Below, piece after piece: positions 34,798 through 44,170 of a DNA stretch of 64,000 bases. Every line of letters begins with the position of its first letter. Position 1 is the first letter of the stretch. Below the pieces are notes generated by a model that did no database searches, was not told the DNA's origin, and saw nothing but the letters and a program-made list of their open reading frames with translations. The translations under genes were made by a program, and so were the position numbers. Source of the stretch: Martinezella lusitana (GTDB lineage: Bacteria; Pseudomonadota; Alphaproteobacteria; Rhizobiales; Rhizobiaceae); NCBI RefSeq assembly GCF_016901135.1, contig NZ_JAFEVL010000073.1, positions 332,305 through 396,304 of the forward strand. Direction: 5' to 3'.

Positions 34798-35814
34798 CTA
34801 TCCGGCGGCCTGCAGGTTTTTCCGGTCCAGCTGCGTCACCAATGCCAGGATCGTTGCCGAAGTCGGCGTCGGTACGCCCGTCAGCTTGCCGAGCGAGACG
34901 ACGACGCCGACGAGGGGCGTGATTTCCAGCGCCTTGCCGGCAAGGAGATCCTGCAGCATCGAGGTGCGCACAGGCCCGATCTGGCGCGAACGCTCGAGAC
35001 GCTCTTCGACAGACATCGCCATGTGCGATCCCAAAGCCTCGGCAACGGCCTTCACCTCGCTCATCACCTGACCGACCATCGCGGAAAGAGCGGGATCGTC
35101 CATGATGTCGGACATCAGTCCCCGCGTCAGCGCGCTGATCGGATTGAAGGCGGCGTTGCCCATCAACTTGCTCCAGATGTCGTCGCGAATGCGCGCCGAA
35201 ATGGAGATGTTGATGCCCGCCTTCTGCAGCAGCGCTGCGATGGCCTCCATGTCCGAGGTCGTCTCGCCGGATGGTTCGCCAAGAATGAAATGGCCGTTAT
35301 TGCTGAGCTTGATCTCGCCGGGGCTGATGACCTCAGCTCCCTGATAGGCAACGCAGCCAATGACGCGCTCGGGGCCGATCAGCCGCCAGAGATCGCCGTT
35401 CGGATCCAGTTCCTCCATCTGGTGCTCGGCATGGCCGCTCTGCCGGTCCCGGTGAAAATACCACCACGGCACGCCGTTGAGGATCATCACGATGCGCGTG
35501 CCGGCATGCAGGAGCTTGGCGATGCCGGGAGCTGCCGCGCCGAGCTGGTGCCCTTTAAGCCCTGTGATGACGAGATCCTGCGGTGGCAGCTCGCTTGCAT
35601 CGTCGGTTGCTGTCATCCGGGCGACAAGGGGGCGATCCGCATCGGCTTCCCAAAGGCGTATGCCGCCAGAGCGAATGCCGTCCAGATGTGCTCCGCGCGC
35701 GATAACGGAGATGTGTACCTGCTCCTCTTGTGAGGAAGCCAGCTTTGCCGCAATAGCACCGCCAAGCGCGCCCGCGCCGTAGATGCAGATAGTCTTGGGA
35801 GGGGAGGAAATCAT
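34798..35814 (-). CDS. 2-dehydropantoate 2-reductase family protein
   Basis: This PanE/ApbA-like NADPH-dependent reductase has 338 residues. The Rossmann motif is YGAGALGGAIAAKL near residue 12. The N-terminal half ends with ITGLKGHQL and VMILNGVPWW; the C-terminal helical domain has KLMGNAAFNPISALT with the conserved Lys and Asn. Several PanE paralogues act on other 2-keto acids, so the pantothenate role is only one possibility. The start at 35814 follows GGGGAGGAAATC, a strong ribosome-binding site. Confidence 0.82.
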   Translation of the reverse strand: MISSPPKTICIYGAGALGGAIAAKLASSQEEQVHISVIARGAHLDGIRSGGIRLWEADADRPLVARMTATDDASELPPQDLVITGLKGHQLGAAAPGIAKLLHAGTRIVMILNGVPWWYFHRDRQSGHAEHQMEELDPNGDLWRLIGPERVIGCVAYQGAEVISPGEIKLSNNGHFILGEPSGETTSDMEAIAALLQKAGINISISARIRDDIWSKLMGNAAFNPISALTRGLMSDIMDDPALSAMVGQVMSEVKAVAEALGSHMAMSVEERLERSRQIGPVRTSMLQDLLAGKALEITPLVGVVVSLGKLTGVPTPTSATILALVTQLDRKNLQAAG

Positions 35815-36051
35815 GGCGTAGTGCTCCGAGTCGATCACGGTTGCTGCAAGGTAGGTCATATCAGCGATTTGGCGAATGGTTTATTAGATCAGGCGCAATT
35901 GGAATTGAAATTCGTCGGGCCTTCATTCACATTACAGCCTTGTGGAAATTTCACCATTTCTTTGAACGGCTCGCTCGAGCTTGACTGAAACCAATCCGGC
36001 AAGGGATCACAGTTTCGGCTTGTCCTGCCAGCATTGGCTGATGCGGATTTC

Positions 36052-37977
36052 ATGAACACGAATATGTTGTCGCTGCATACATTTGGTGGTTTGAAGCTTC
36101 TGGACGGTGATGGCCGCGAGATCGCGTTTCCTGAGAAGGGCCTGTTGATTCTGGCTTATCTGATGGCGGGGCCGGCGGAGCGCGCGCCGCGCAGCGCGAT
36201 AGCCGAGCTTTTGTGGGGGCAGGACGATAACGGCAATGCCAAGGTCAACCTGCGCAAGCTGGTTTCGAGAATAAGAAGCCGCCAGGGCGAGCTGGGCAGG
36301 GCGTTTCTCCGGTTTAGCGAAACCACCATCGAGCTTGAGCCGCCGCGACTGGCTTCCGACATCTCGCTTCTGAACGCTGATCGGGCCGATCCGGTCTTTG
36401 CGAAGCTGAAACTGTTGTTGGAAACGCTCGAAGCGGAGTTCCTGCGCGGCATCAATTGCCAAAGCCCGATTTTCTTCCATTGGCGCGAAGCGCAGAAGCA
36501 TCGCCATGCGCAGGTGCTGAAGGAAACTTTGATGGTGGTCGCCGCACAGGCCAGCACGAAGGACGAGATCGCTCTGGTGAAGGAGGCTGCACTCCTGGTT
36601 TTTGGTGCCGATCCGGAGGACCCGGATATCGGTCGAATTCTGCTGTGGATATTCGACGCGGCCGGGGAGGTCGAGCACTTCAGGCGCATTTTCGAACGAC
36701 GAGGCGCGCTGCTGGCGTCATTTTCGCGGTCGGAGGATAAGTCACCAACTCATGGTCAAAGTGCCGCCGGCCCGGCGGAAGGATCTGTGGATGCGGGGCA
36801 AAAGATAGGGATACCGCTGCGGATATTGCGTCCCTCCGACACGCAGATGAGCGCATATGATGCGTCGTCCCTCATGGACGACATCACCATCGGCTTCTGC
36901 GCGCTGAATAGCCTGGAGGCGAATGATCGCTGCACCGCTATCCGCATTGGCCGGCGGGACGAGGATGCGGCCTCCGGTCAGCAAGATCGGTCTTATGTTC
37001 TGCACATGCGTCTAAGCACGCAGAACCACAACACCCTGCTATTTTCACAGCTTGTCGAAACTGCCAGCAACGAGATCGTCTGGGCGGACCGCCTCAGCCT
37101 TGAGCAATCTCCCCACGAACAACAGAGGCAGAAGATCGCGCGTCATATCGTGTTGTCCCTGACGGGGCAGATCGAACGCCGGGAAATGATGCGGGCTCAT
37201 TTCGACAAAAGTCCAGCGGCCTATCAACGCTATCTCTCCGGTCGACGCTACCTTGGCCGTTTGTCGCTGCCGAATCTACAGAAGGCGCGAACGGAGCTCG
37301 AGGCTGTATTGCGCAGTGGCGACCATTTCGCCCCTGCCTTGAGCTCCATCGCCCGCACCTATTCCAAGCAATGGCTGTTGACGTCGGGCGGCGATGCGGC
37401 CCTGCTGAAGGAGGCTGAAGGTTATGCCATGCGGGCGATTGCCGCGCGGCGGGGCATCGCGGACGGCTATCGCGAGCTCGGCGTTGCGAAAACCTTCCAG
37501 GGCGCGAGTGACGAAAGCCTGGAGGCGCTGGAATTGGCCGAAGCCTTGAACCCGAACCATGCCGGCATCATTGCCGACCAGGCGGAGGCACTGATCTATT
37601 CGTCACGGCCGGATCTGGCCCTGCAAAAGATCGAAACTGCCATCGCGCTCCATCCGCTGAGCCCCGATTCCTATTTCTGGATCGCGTCGGCGGCCAGCTA
37701 TATGCTCGGCTGCTTCGAGGCCGCCCTGGGCTATATCGACCGGATGGCGGATGCCCGCCTGGCGGACAGGATTTCGGCGGCGAGCTGGGCGATGCTCGGT
37801 GATAAGGAAAGGGCGGGTTTCTTCGTCCGGCGCGTTCATGACACCAATCCCGGCTTCGATATCGACAAGTGGCTTTCCGTGGTGCCGTTCAAGGAGCAAT
37901 GGCAACACGAGATCTATCGCGAGGGGCTGCGCAGAGCGGGCTTCTGGGGGAGCAGTCCAAATCCGGCCGGAGCATAG
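36052..37977 (+). CDS. SARP/OmpR-type winged-helix regulator with TPR-like C-terminus
   Basis: This is a cytoplasmic transcription factor of 641 residues from the ATG at 36052 (a TTG at 36034 and an ATG at 36064 are alternatives). Residues about 5-95 form an OmpR-like DNA-binding domain (FPEKGLLILAYLMAG, RSAIAELLWGQDDNGNAKVNLRKLVSRIR split), followed by a helical BTAD-like region. The C-terminal 250 residues are tetratricopeptide-like (GYRELGVAKTFQGASDESLEALELAEALNPNHAG split). It lies 200 bp upstream of the four-gene membrane operon on the same strand and is a candidate for its activator; that link is inferred. Confidence 0.72.
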   Translation: MNTNMLSLHTFGGLKLLDGDGREIAFPEKGLLILAYLMAGPAERAPRSAIAELLWGQDDNGNAKVNLRKLVSRIRSRQGELGRAFLRFSETTIELEPPRLASDISLLNADRADPVFAKLKLLLETLEAEFLRGINCQSPIFFHWREAQKHRHAQVLKETLMVVAAQASTKDEIALVKEAALLVFGADPEDPDIGRILLWIFDAAGEVEHFRRIFERRGALLASFSRSEDKSPTHGQSAAGPAEGSVDAGQKIGIPLRILRPSDTQMSAYDASSLMDDITIGFCALNSLEANDRCTAIRIGRRDEDAASGQQDRSYVLHMRLSTQNHNTLLFSQLVETASNEIVWADRLSLEQSPHEQQRQKIARHIVLSLTGQIERREMMRAHFDKSPAAYQRYLSGRRYLGRLSLPNLQKARTELEAVLRSGDHFAPALSSIARTYSKQWLLTSGGDAALLKEAEGYAMRAIAARRGIADGYRELGVAKTFQGASDESLEALELAEALNPNHAGIIADQAEALIYSSRPDLALQKIETAIALHPLSPDSYFWIASAASYMLGCFEAALGYIDRMADARLADRISAASWAMLGDKERAGFFVRRVHDTNPGFDIDKWLSVVPFKEQWQHEIYREGLRRAGFWGSSPNPAGA

Positions 37978-38177
37978 TTCCTAAGGATAGATCGCCGTTG
38001 GAACCGCCAAGTCTGGCGCGGCCGGAACGAGCGTTTTCCGCTCACTGTCCCATCGGGCTAGTCTTTACCACAATCGCATCCTAACCTTGGCTAGATCGCT
38101 ATGGACCGGGAACAACCGGTGCGGTATCGATCTATCGTTTGTCCTTTTTAAGTTGATGAATTCGCCGGGGAAGATCA

Positions 38178-39626
38178 TTGCGTTTCGAAGCCTTAAACCG
38201 CCTCTGGGAAAGCGTTCGGGAGACCAGCCATGATTTCCGGGCCTCGACGGACGTCTTTCCCGTCGTCGATATCGACAAGCTCGGGTCGACCCTCGACTTG
38301 AAAGAGAAAGGTGCCGCAGCGGGACGGTTGAACCGGCCCGGATCAGACGCGCAATCATTCGACGAGACGGAGCAGCGGATCGTCGCCTGGGTCGAAGCGG
38401 AGAAGAAGAGCTCCTATCAGGTCCTCGAGGATCAGCTCCAGACCTTCGACAGCCGCCTGCGCAATCTCGATTTCGAAGGACAGTTCGGGCTGATCCGCCA
38501 GGCGAACGCCTCGAGCCTATCGGATTTCAAGGCGGAGGTGGCAAGCGGCGTCGACGAGCTGCACGGCCTGCGCCGCAATCTGAAGACCGCCGAGGATGAA
38601 ATGGTGGATTTCAAGGCCAGGCACAGGCTGCAGCGCGCGGCAAAGGTCTCCAGCAAGGCCGCCTGGGGCTTCAAGGTCTCTCTCATCGTCTTTCTCGTTC
38701 TCATTGAAATGGTGATGAACGGCAGTTTCCTCGCCAAGGGGAGCGAGCAGGGCGTCGTCGGCGGCGTGACGGAAGCGGCTGCCTTCGCGTTTCTCAACAT
38801 CGGAACGGCGCTGATGTTCTCCTTCTTCTGCGTCCGCTTCCTCCTGCATCGATCCTATGCACTGAAGCTGCTCGGCTTGATCGGGCTCGTCGCCTATGTC
38901 GGCGTGGCCTTGGGGATCAACATCGCGCTGGCGCACTACCGCGAGGTCTCGGCCACCATTTTGAGCGGCGCCGGCGCCGAGGTGATACAGCGCTTGAAGA
39001 CGGCGCCGCTGGGGCTGCAGGAGCTGAACTCCTGGATGCTTTTCGCCGTCGGCCTGATGTTCTCGCTCGTCGCCTTTATCGACGGCTGCTATCTCACCGA
39101 TCCCTATCCTGGCTTCGCCGGCGTGCAGAAACGCCTCGATGTCGCGAGAGACAATTATATCGACCGCAAGCTGGATCTGATCGAGGACCTTCGCGAGATC
39201 CGCGACGAGCACAACAGCAAGATCGAGGAAATCATCCGCGACCTCTCGCTGCGCCGGCAGGAGACGGCGGCCATCATCGCTCATCGCAGCAGGACCGCCG
39301 GCCTTTTCGCCGAACACCAGAACCATCTCGAACGCGCCGCCAACGTGCTGCTCACCGCCTACCGCGATGCCAACAGAGGCGCACGCACCGAGCCGGAACC
39401 GTCCTATTTCGCATCCGCCTACAAAATGGAGCGGTTGACGTCGGTGCTGCGCACCGAAGAAGAATGGGACGACAAGGTGCTTGGCGCACGCATCCAGAGC
39501 GCACAGGCCGAGCTGTCGGAGCAGATCAAGCGGATCGGCGACGAATTCGAGAGCGCCATCGAGAAGTACCACAAGCTCGACAATCTTTTCCCGGAGAGCA
39601 CCCTTGGCGCGACGCAAGCGGCGTAG
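38178..39626 (+). CDS. coiled-coil membrane protein, first gene of motor-like operon
   Basis: The protein has 482 residues and I do not recognise a family. It has a soluble coiled-coil N-terminal part (about 60-160), four transmembrane segments (about 163-181, 197-220, 229-252 and 284-304) and a second long coiled coil (about 318-470). The start is TTG at 38178 after GGGGAAGATCA. No ATP- or metal-binding motif is visible. Its 3' end overlaps the next gene by 23 nt, and all four genes of the operon overlap, which suggests subunits of one membrane complex. Confidence 0.7.
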   Translation: MRFEALNRLWESVRETSHDFRASTDVFPVVDIDKLGSTLDLKEKGAAAGRLNRPGSDAQSFDETEQRIVAWVEAEKKSSYQVLEDQLQTFDSRLRNLDFEGQFGLIRQANASSLSDFKAEVASGVDELHGLRRNLKTAEDEMVDFKARHRLQRAAKVSSKAAWGFKVSLIVFLVLIEMVMNGSFLAKGSEQGVVGGVTEAAAFAFLNIGTALMFSFFCVRFLLHRSYALKLLGLIGLVAYVGVALGINIALAHYREVSATILSGAGAEVIQRLKTAPLGLQELNSWMLFAVGLMFSLVAFIDGCYLTDPYPGFAGVQKRLDVARDNYIDRKLDLIEDLREIRDEHNSKIEEIIRDLSLRRQETAAIIAHRSRTAGLFAEHQNHLERAANVLLTAYRDANRGARTEPEPSYFASAYKMERLTSVLRTEEEWDDKVLGARIQSAQAELSEQIKRIGDEFESAIEKYHKLDNLFPESTLGATQAA

Positions 39627-40422
39627 TCGGCGCGGCGGCTCCGCCGGCCTCATTATCGCAACGGTTTGCCTTGCCGTCCTGTCTCTCGGGATCGTCGGCG
39701 CCTATGGCTGGCTGCGCTACAAGGCGAGCGGCAATGTCGCCGTCGATCAGGCGTCGCTCTGCCAGGTGGACGGACCGAAGGCGGAAACGGCCATATTGCT
39801 CGATGTCACCGATCCGATCTCGGATACGACGGCGCTCGATCTGCGCAACCAGTTCCAGAAGATCGTCGCCGAAGTGCCCGTCGGTGGTGCGATCGACATC
39901 TACGCTCTGACGGAAAAGGAGGGCGAGCTCATCCAGACCTTCCACGGCTGTAACCCAGGAAGCGGGGCGAATGTGGACGAATGGACCAGCAATCCTCGCC
40001 TGGCGCAGGCGCGCTGGGAAAAGGGTTTCCAGAAGCCGCTTGCGGATATTGCCGGTAAGCTGAGTGTCGGAGAATCCGGCACGCAATCGCCGATCATGGC
40101 GGCCATCCAGAAGATCAACCTGGAGGTCTTCGCCGGCGCGCCGGGCGGCATGCCGAAACGCCTGTTCGTCGCCTCCGACATGATCGAACATACGACAGCC
40201 TTCTCGAATTATCGCGATGGCGCCTCCTACCAGAAGTTCCTGCATAGCTCCGCCAACGATAGGTTCCGCACGTCGCTGGACGGTGTCGCGGTCAAGATTC
40301 TCGCCTTTCAAAGGCCGAATATGAAGTTCAGCATTGAGGATCTCGCGAATTTCTGGGCGCAGTGGATCAAGGACAATAACGGCCATTTCGACGGATTCGT
40401 GCGATTGGAGGGGATACGCTGA
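39604..40422 (+). CDS. membrane-anchored von Willebrand-like protein
   Basis: The protein has 272 residues from a TTG at 39604, placed 9 nt after GGAGA; no ATG is available in frame near here. A basic start (MARRKRRSRR) and one transmembrane segment (about 14-36) make it a type II anchored protein. The exported domain begins AILLDVTDPIS (63-73), a D-x-T-D-P motif replacing the DxSxS MIDAS. SPIMAAIQKI (162-171) and RLFVASDMIEHT (186-197) follow in VWA order. C53 and C116 could form a disulfide. Stop and next ATG overlap (TGATG). Confidence 0.68.
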   Translation: MARRKRRSRRGGSAGLIIATVCLAVLSLGIVGAYGWLRYKASGNVAVDQASLCQVDGPKAETAILLDVTDPISDTTALDLRNQFQKIVAEVPVGGAIDIYALTEKEGELIQTFHGCNPGSGANVDEWTSNPRLAQARWEKGFQKPLADIAGKLSVGESGTQSPIMAAIQKINLEVFAGAPGGMPKRLFVASDMIEHTTAFSNYRDGASYQKFLHSSANDRFRTSLDGVAVKILAFQRPNMKFSIEDLANFWAQWIKDNNGHFDGFVRLEGIR

Positions 40423-41363
40423 TGGCCGGCACCGAGGCGAGATACGTCATTCGAGACTACGGGCCGATGCTCCTCTTCGCATCGGTCACCATCGGCGGCA
40501 TGATCTTCATCTGGTCGTCGAAGCTCATGGGCTTGTCGCTGCCGATCGTGACAGGCGTGCCTCTGCTGCTGATGGGCATCTACTTCGTGGTATCGCTGGC
40601 CTTCGCCGGATTTCGGCTGCACAACGAGCAGGCCGGCGACAATCTCTATTACATGGGCTTCCTCTTCACCCTGTCGAGCCTGGGCGTTTCGCTCTATCTC
40701 TTCGCCGGCGAAACATCGATCGAGACCATCGTCCGCAATTTCGGCATCGCCGTGACCTCGACGATCGCCGGTGTGACGCTGCGCATCCTCTTCAACCAGA
40801 TGCGGCGCGACCCGATCGACATAGAACGCAGCGTGCGCCACGAGCTTGCCGAGATGACCCGGCGGGTGCGCACCGAACTTGACTCCTCGTCGCGCGAATT
40901 CTCTCATTATCGGCGGGTCAGCAATCAGATGCTGTCGGAAGGGTTCGAGGAGATCGCGCACCAGGCCGAGCGCAACGGCCAGGAGATCAGCAAGATCCTG
41001 GAGGTGCTGGCGAAGCAGGCGGTAACCCCGATCAACGATGCGGCGGCACAGCTGACGGCAACGACGTCGCAGCTCTCCGATATCATCGGCAAGTTCGGCA
41101 CCACTGTCGAAAGCGTCGGCAAGAAGCTGGAGGAGATCCGTTCGCCTGAGGATGTTGTCAGTGCCGAGCTGGCGCCGGCGATTGTCGCCATCAAGGAGAT
41201 GTCCGAGGCGCAGCTGCAGCCGTTGCGTAATATCGAAGAGGCGCTCAATCGCATGGCGGAGGCGATGGGGCAAACGCCGCCGCCAAAACCGAAAGCCGAT
41301 GATGGCGGCACCGTAGCGAAGGACGAAGCCGTGCCACGAAAACGCTGGTGGCGCCTATGGTAA
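40422..41363 (+). CDS. MotA/ZorA-like channel subunit with long coiled-coil tail
   Basis: The protein has 313 residues. Four transmembrane segments (about 14-34, 41-63, 76-97, 104-126) are followed by a cytoplasmic tail of about 180 residues with heptad-like helices (residues 135-290). The third and fourth segments (YYMGFLFTLSSLGVSLYLF; RNFGIAVTSTIAGVTLRIL) resemble the pore helices of MotA/ExbB/TolQ/ZorA, including polar T112-S113-T114. With the OmpA-type partner next in the operon it would make a proton-driven stator-like complex. This assignment is from pattern and context, not a search. Confidence 0.62.
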   Translation: MAGTEARYVIRDYGPMLLFASVTIGGMIFIWSSKLMGLSLPIVTGVPLLLMGIYFVVSLAFAGFRLHNEQAGDNLYYMGFLFTLSSLGVSLYLFAGETSIETIVRNFGIAVTSTIAGVTLRILFNQMRRDPIDIERSVRHELAEMTRRVRTELDSSSREFSHYRRVSNQMLSEGFEEIAHQAERNGQEISKILEVLAKQAVTPINDAAAQLTATTSQLSDIIGKFGTTVESVGKKLEEIRSPEDVVSAELAPAIVAIKEMSEAQLQPLRNIEEALNRMAEAMGQTPPPKPKADDGGTVAKDEAVPRKRWWRLW

Positions 41364-42370
41364 CGGAAGCCCCGGACAGCACGACGAAACTGGAGCACAG
41401 GGGCTATAATCGTGGCCTTATCCTCGGTCTGACGATGGCCGAATCCATGTTGCTTCTGGTCTTCTGCCTGCTGCTCGTCGCTGCCGCCATGATTTCGGCA
41501 GAGAGAAATCGCCGCTACGAGGTCGAGCGCAAGCTTGAGAAGACCGAACAGCAAATCGTCTTGCTGGAAAGGAAGCGGGTCGAGCAGGCAGCGCAGATCG
41601 TACAGTTGCAATCGAAGCTCGTCTCTGGCGATCTCTCGGCAGCGGACAAGGCAATCGTGGAGAAGCAGTGGCGTGAGTTGGTCCTTGCGCGCGAGACGCT
41701 CGACAGCATAGCGAGCGACGGTGCGACACCAGCCGATCTACAGGCGCTTTCGAAGGTCGCGGCGGTGCTGAAGGAACATGGCGTCGCGTTGACGGCAGCC
41801 CCGGACGAGGTCGACAAGCTGCTGGCCGGCAATGCAGGCGGGAAGGGCGCCCATGACTGGCCCCCCATCATCAATCTCGACGATGCCAAGAAGAACTATT
41901 TCCAGTCGGGCAGCGCCGAGCTCACCGGCACTTTCGCGCGACTGCTCGACACCACGATCACGGACGAAATTGCCAGCAATCTGAGCCTCTACGGCGCCAA
42001 TATCGTCGAGGTGATCGGCCACACCGACGAACAGCCGATAGCGCGCGAAAAATCCAATCTCGACGATACGCTGATCAGCGCGATGGACGGCAAGCTGCCG
42101 ATATCGGCCTTGCTGCCGGCCGATAATGCCGGGCTGGGGCTCGCCCGCGCCATCGCGGTCGCCAACGTTCTCAAGGCCAATCCCAAGCTGAAGGATGCCA
42201 CCATCCTGCCGATGTCCGCCGCTCAGCTGATCCTGCCCGGCGATACGATCACCTCAGGCCAAGGCGGTGCCGTGGAGTCACGCCGCCGCATCGAAATCCG
42301 CGTGCGCGGCAGAACGGTGCCCGTTGCCGTCATCAATGCCGGAGCCGCACTGCCTGCAGACGTGCACTGA
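41348..42370 (+). CDS. MotB/ZorB-like OmpA-domain protein
   Basis: The protein has 340 residues from GTG at 41348; an ATG at 41357 is an alternative. Either start overlaps the previous gene. One N-terminal transmembrane helix (about 23-49, GLILGLTMAESMLLLVFCLL) contains a single acidic residue, E32, where MotB and ZorB have an aspartate. A coiled coil (50-130) leads to an OmpA-like peptidoglycan-binding domain: YFQSGSAELTGTFARLLD, VEVIGHTDEQP, LGLARAIAVANVL, RRRIEIRVRG. The OmpA domain carries a long insertion after HTDEQP. Confidence 0.75.
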   Translation: MAPMVTEAPDSTTKLEHRGYNRGLILGLTMAESMLLLVFCLLLVAAAMISAERNRRYEVERKLEKTEQQIVLLERKRVEQAAQIVQLQSKLVSGDLSAADKAIVEKQWRELVLARETLDSIASDGATPADLQALSKVAAVLKEHGVALTAAPDEVDKLLAGNAGGKGAHDWPPIINLDDAKKNYFQSGSAELTGTFARLLDTTITDEIASNLSLYGANIVEVIGHTDEQPIAREKSNLDDTLISAMDGKLPISALLPADNAGLGLARAIAVANVLKANPKLKDATILPMSAAQLILPGDTITSGQGGAVESRRRIEIRVRGRTVPVAVINAGAALPADVH

Positions 42371-42388
42371 CGCTGGCTCGCAGGGGCG

Positions 42389-44011
42389 TCAGCTATGCAG
42401 ACCGGGCGCCTCATGGCCGGTGCGCGCCACATATTCCGTATAGCCGCCGCCGTACTGGTGAACGCCCTCGGGCGTCAGTTCCAGCACACGATTGGAGAGC
42501 GCTGCGAGGAAATGCCGGTCGTGCGAGACGAACAACATGGTGCCCTCGTATTGCGACAATGCCTTGATGAGCATTTCCTTCGTGTCGAGATCCAGATGGT
42601 TCGTGGGCTCGTCGAGCACGAGGAGGTTCGGCGGGTTGAAGAGCATGATCGCCATGACAAGCCGCGCCTTCTCGCCACCCGACAGCACCCGGCATCTCTT
42701 CTCGACATCGTCGCCGGAGAAGCCGAAGCACCCTGCAAGTGCGCGCAGCGACCCTTGGCCCGCCTGCGGGAAATCGTGTTCGAGCTGCTGAAACACGGTG
42801 CGCTCGCCATCGAGAAGATCCATGGCGTGCTGCGCGAAATAACCCATCTTGACGCTGGCGCCCAAGGCAACGCTGCCAGCGTCCGGCTGCGTCGAGCCCG
42901 CCACCAGCTTCAGCAGGGTGGACTTGCCGGCGCCGTTGATGCCCATGATGCACCAGCGTTCCTTGCGGCGCACCATGAAATCAAGCCCTTCATAGATGAT
43001 GCGGCTGCCGTATTTCTTATGGACGTTTTTCAGGTTGACCACGTCTTCGCCGGAGCGCGGCGCCGGCTGGAATTCGAAAGCGACCGTCTGGCGCCGCTTC
43101 GGCGGTTCGACGCGATCGATCTTCTCCAGCTTCTTCACGCGGCTCTGCACCTGAGACGCGTGCGAGGCGCGCGCCTTGAAGCGCTCGATGAACTTGATTT
43201 CCTTGGCGAGCATCGCCTGCTGGCGTTCGAACTGTGCCTGCTGCTGCTTCTCGTTCTGGGCGCGCTGCTGCTCATAGAACTCATAGTCGCCCGAATAGCT
43301 GGTCAAGTTGCCGCCATCGATTTCGATGATCTTGGTGACGATGCGGTTCATGAACTCGCGGTCGTGCGAGGTCATCAAAAGCGCGCCTTCATAGCCCTTC
43401 AGGAAGGACTCCAGCCAGATCAGGCTTTCGAGATCCAGATGGTTGCTCGGCTCGTCAAGCAGCATGACATCAGGGCGCATGAGCAGGATGCGGGCAAGCG
43501 CCACGCGCATCTTCCAGCCGCCCGAAAGCGCGCCGACATCGCCGTCCATCATCTCCTGGCTGAAGCTCAAGCCATCAAGCACTTCGCGGGCACGGCCTTC
43601 CAGCGCATAGCCGTCAAGCTCCTCGTAGCGCGCCTGCACTTCGCCGTAACGCTCGATGATCTCATCCATCTTGTCGGCCTGGTCCGGATCGACCATGGCG
43701 GCTTCCAGCTCGCGCAATTCGGCAGCAACGATGCTGACAGGGCCGGCTCCCTCCATCACTTCGGCAACGGCGCTGCGGCCCGCCATCTCGCCGACATCCT
43801 GGTTGAAGTAACCGATGGTCACGCCCTTATCGGCCGAGACCTGGCCCTCATCGGGCTGCTCCTGTCCGGTGATCATCCGAAAAAGCGTCGTCTTGCCGGC
43901 GCCATTGGGGCCGACAAGCCCGACGCTCTCACCCCTGTTGAGCGCAGCGGACGCCTCGATGAAGAGGATGCGATGGCTGTTCTGCTTGCTGATGTTTTCT
44001 ATACGGATCAT
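42389..44011 (-). CDS. ABC-F family ATPase (YbiT-like)
   Basis: This is a soluble tandem-ABC protein of 540 residues without membrane segments. Both halves are complete: Walker A GPNGAGKTT and GINGAGKST, signatures LSGGWKMR and LSGGEKARL, Walker B LLDEPSNHLDL and VLDEPTNHLDL. The interdomain linker (EQQRAQNEKQQQAQFERQQ, then KFIERFKARASHASQ) is the ABC-F ribosome-contacting region. ABC-F proteins act on stalled or drug-bound ribosomes; the exact subfamily role is not certain. It converges with the motor-like operon, 18 bp away. Confidence 0.9.
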   Translation of the reverse strand: MIRIENISKQNSHRILFIEASAALNRGESVGLVGPNGAGKTTLFRMITGQEQPDEGQVSADKGVTIGYFNQDVGEMAGRSAVAEVMEGAGPVSIVAAELRELEAAMVDPDQADKMDEIIERYGEVQARYEELDGYALEGRAREVLDGLSFSQEMMDGDVGALSGGWKMRVALARILLMRPDVMLLDEPSNHLDLESLIWLESFLKGYEGALLMTSHDREFMNRIVTKIIEIDGGNLTSYSGDYEFYEQQRAQNEKQQQAQFERQQAMLAKEIKFIERFKARASHASQVQSRVKKLEKIDRVEPPKRRQTVAFEFQPAPRSGEDVVNLKNVHKKYGSRIIYEGLDFMVRRKERWCIMGINGAGKSTLLKLVAGSTQPDAGSVALGASVKMGYFAQHAMDLLDGERTVFQQLEHDFPQAGQGSLRALAGCFGFSGDDVEKRCRVLSGGEKARLVMAIMLFNPPNLLVLDEPTNHLDLDTKEMLIKALSQYEGTMLFVSHDRHFLAALSNRVLELTPEGVHQYGGGYTEYVARTGHEAPGLHS

Positions 44012-44170
44012 GTCTACGAGAGGCCCAAAGAATAAGTTTCGGGGGCCTTATGCCACGGGTTGGCGGCTCTGTCGCAGGTTTTTGAGAGCATGACGGTAAG
44101 TAGTGGAGTTCAGTGGCATGGATAGAGGATCTCTGTCTATGCCGCCCGTCACGGAGCCGTCTGTAAGTCC

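Noticed and set aside
42395..44035. 546-codon plus-strand frame opposite the ABC-F gene
   Set aside because: Antisense shadow; the minus-strand protein has two complete ABC domains.
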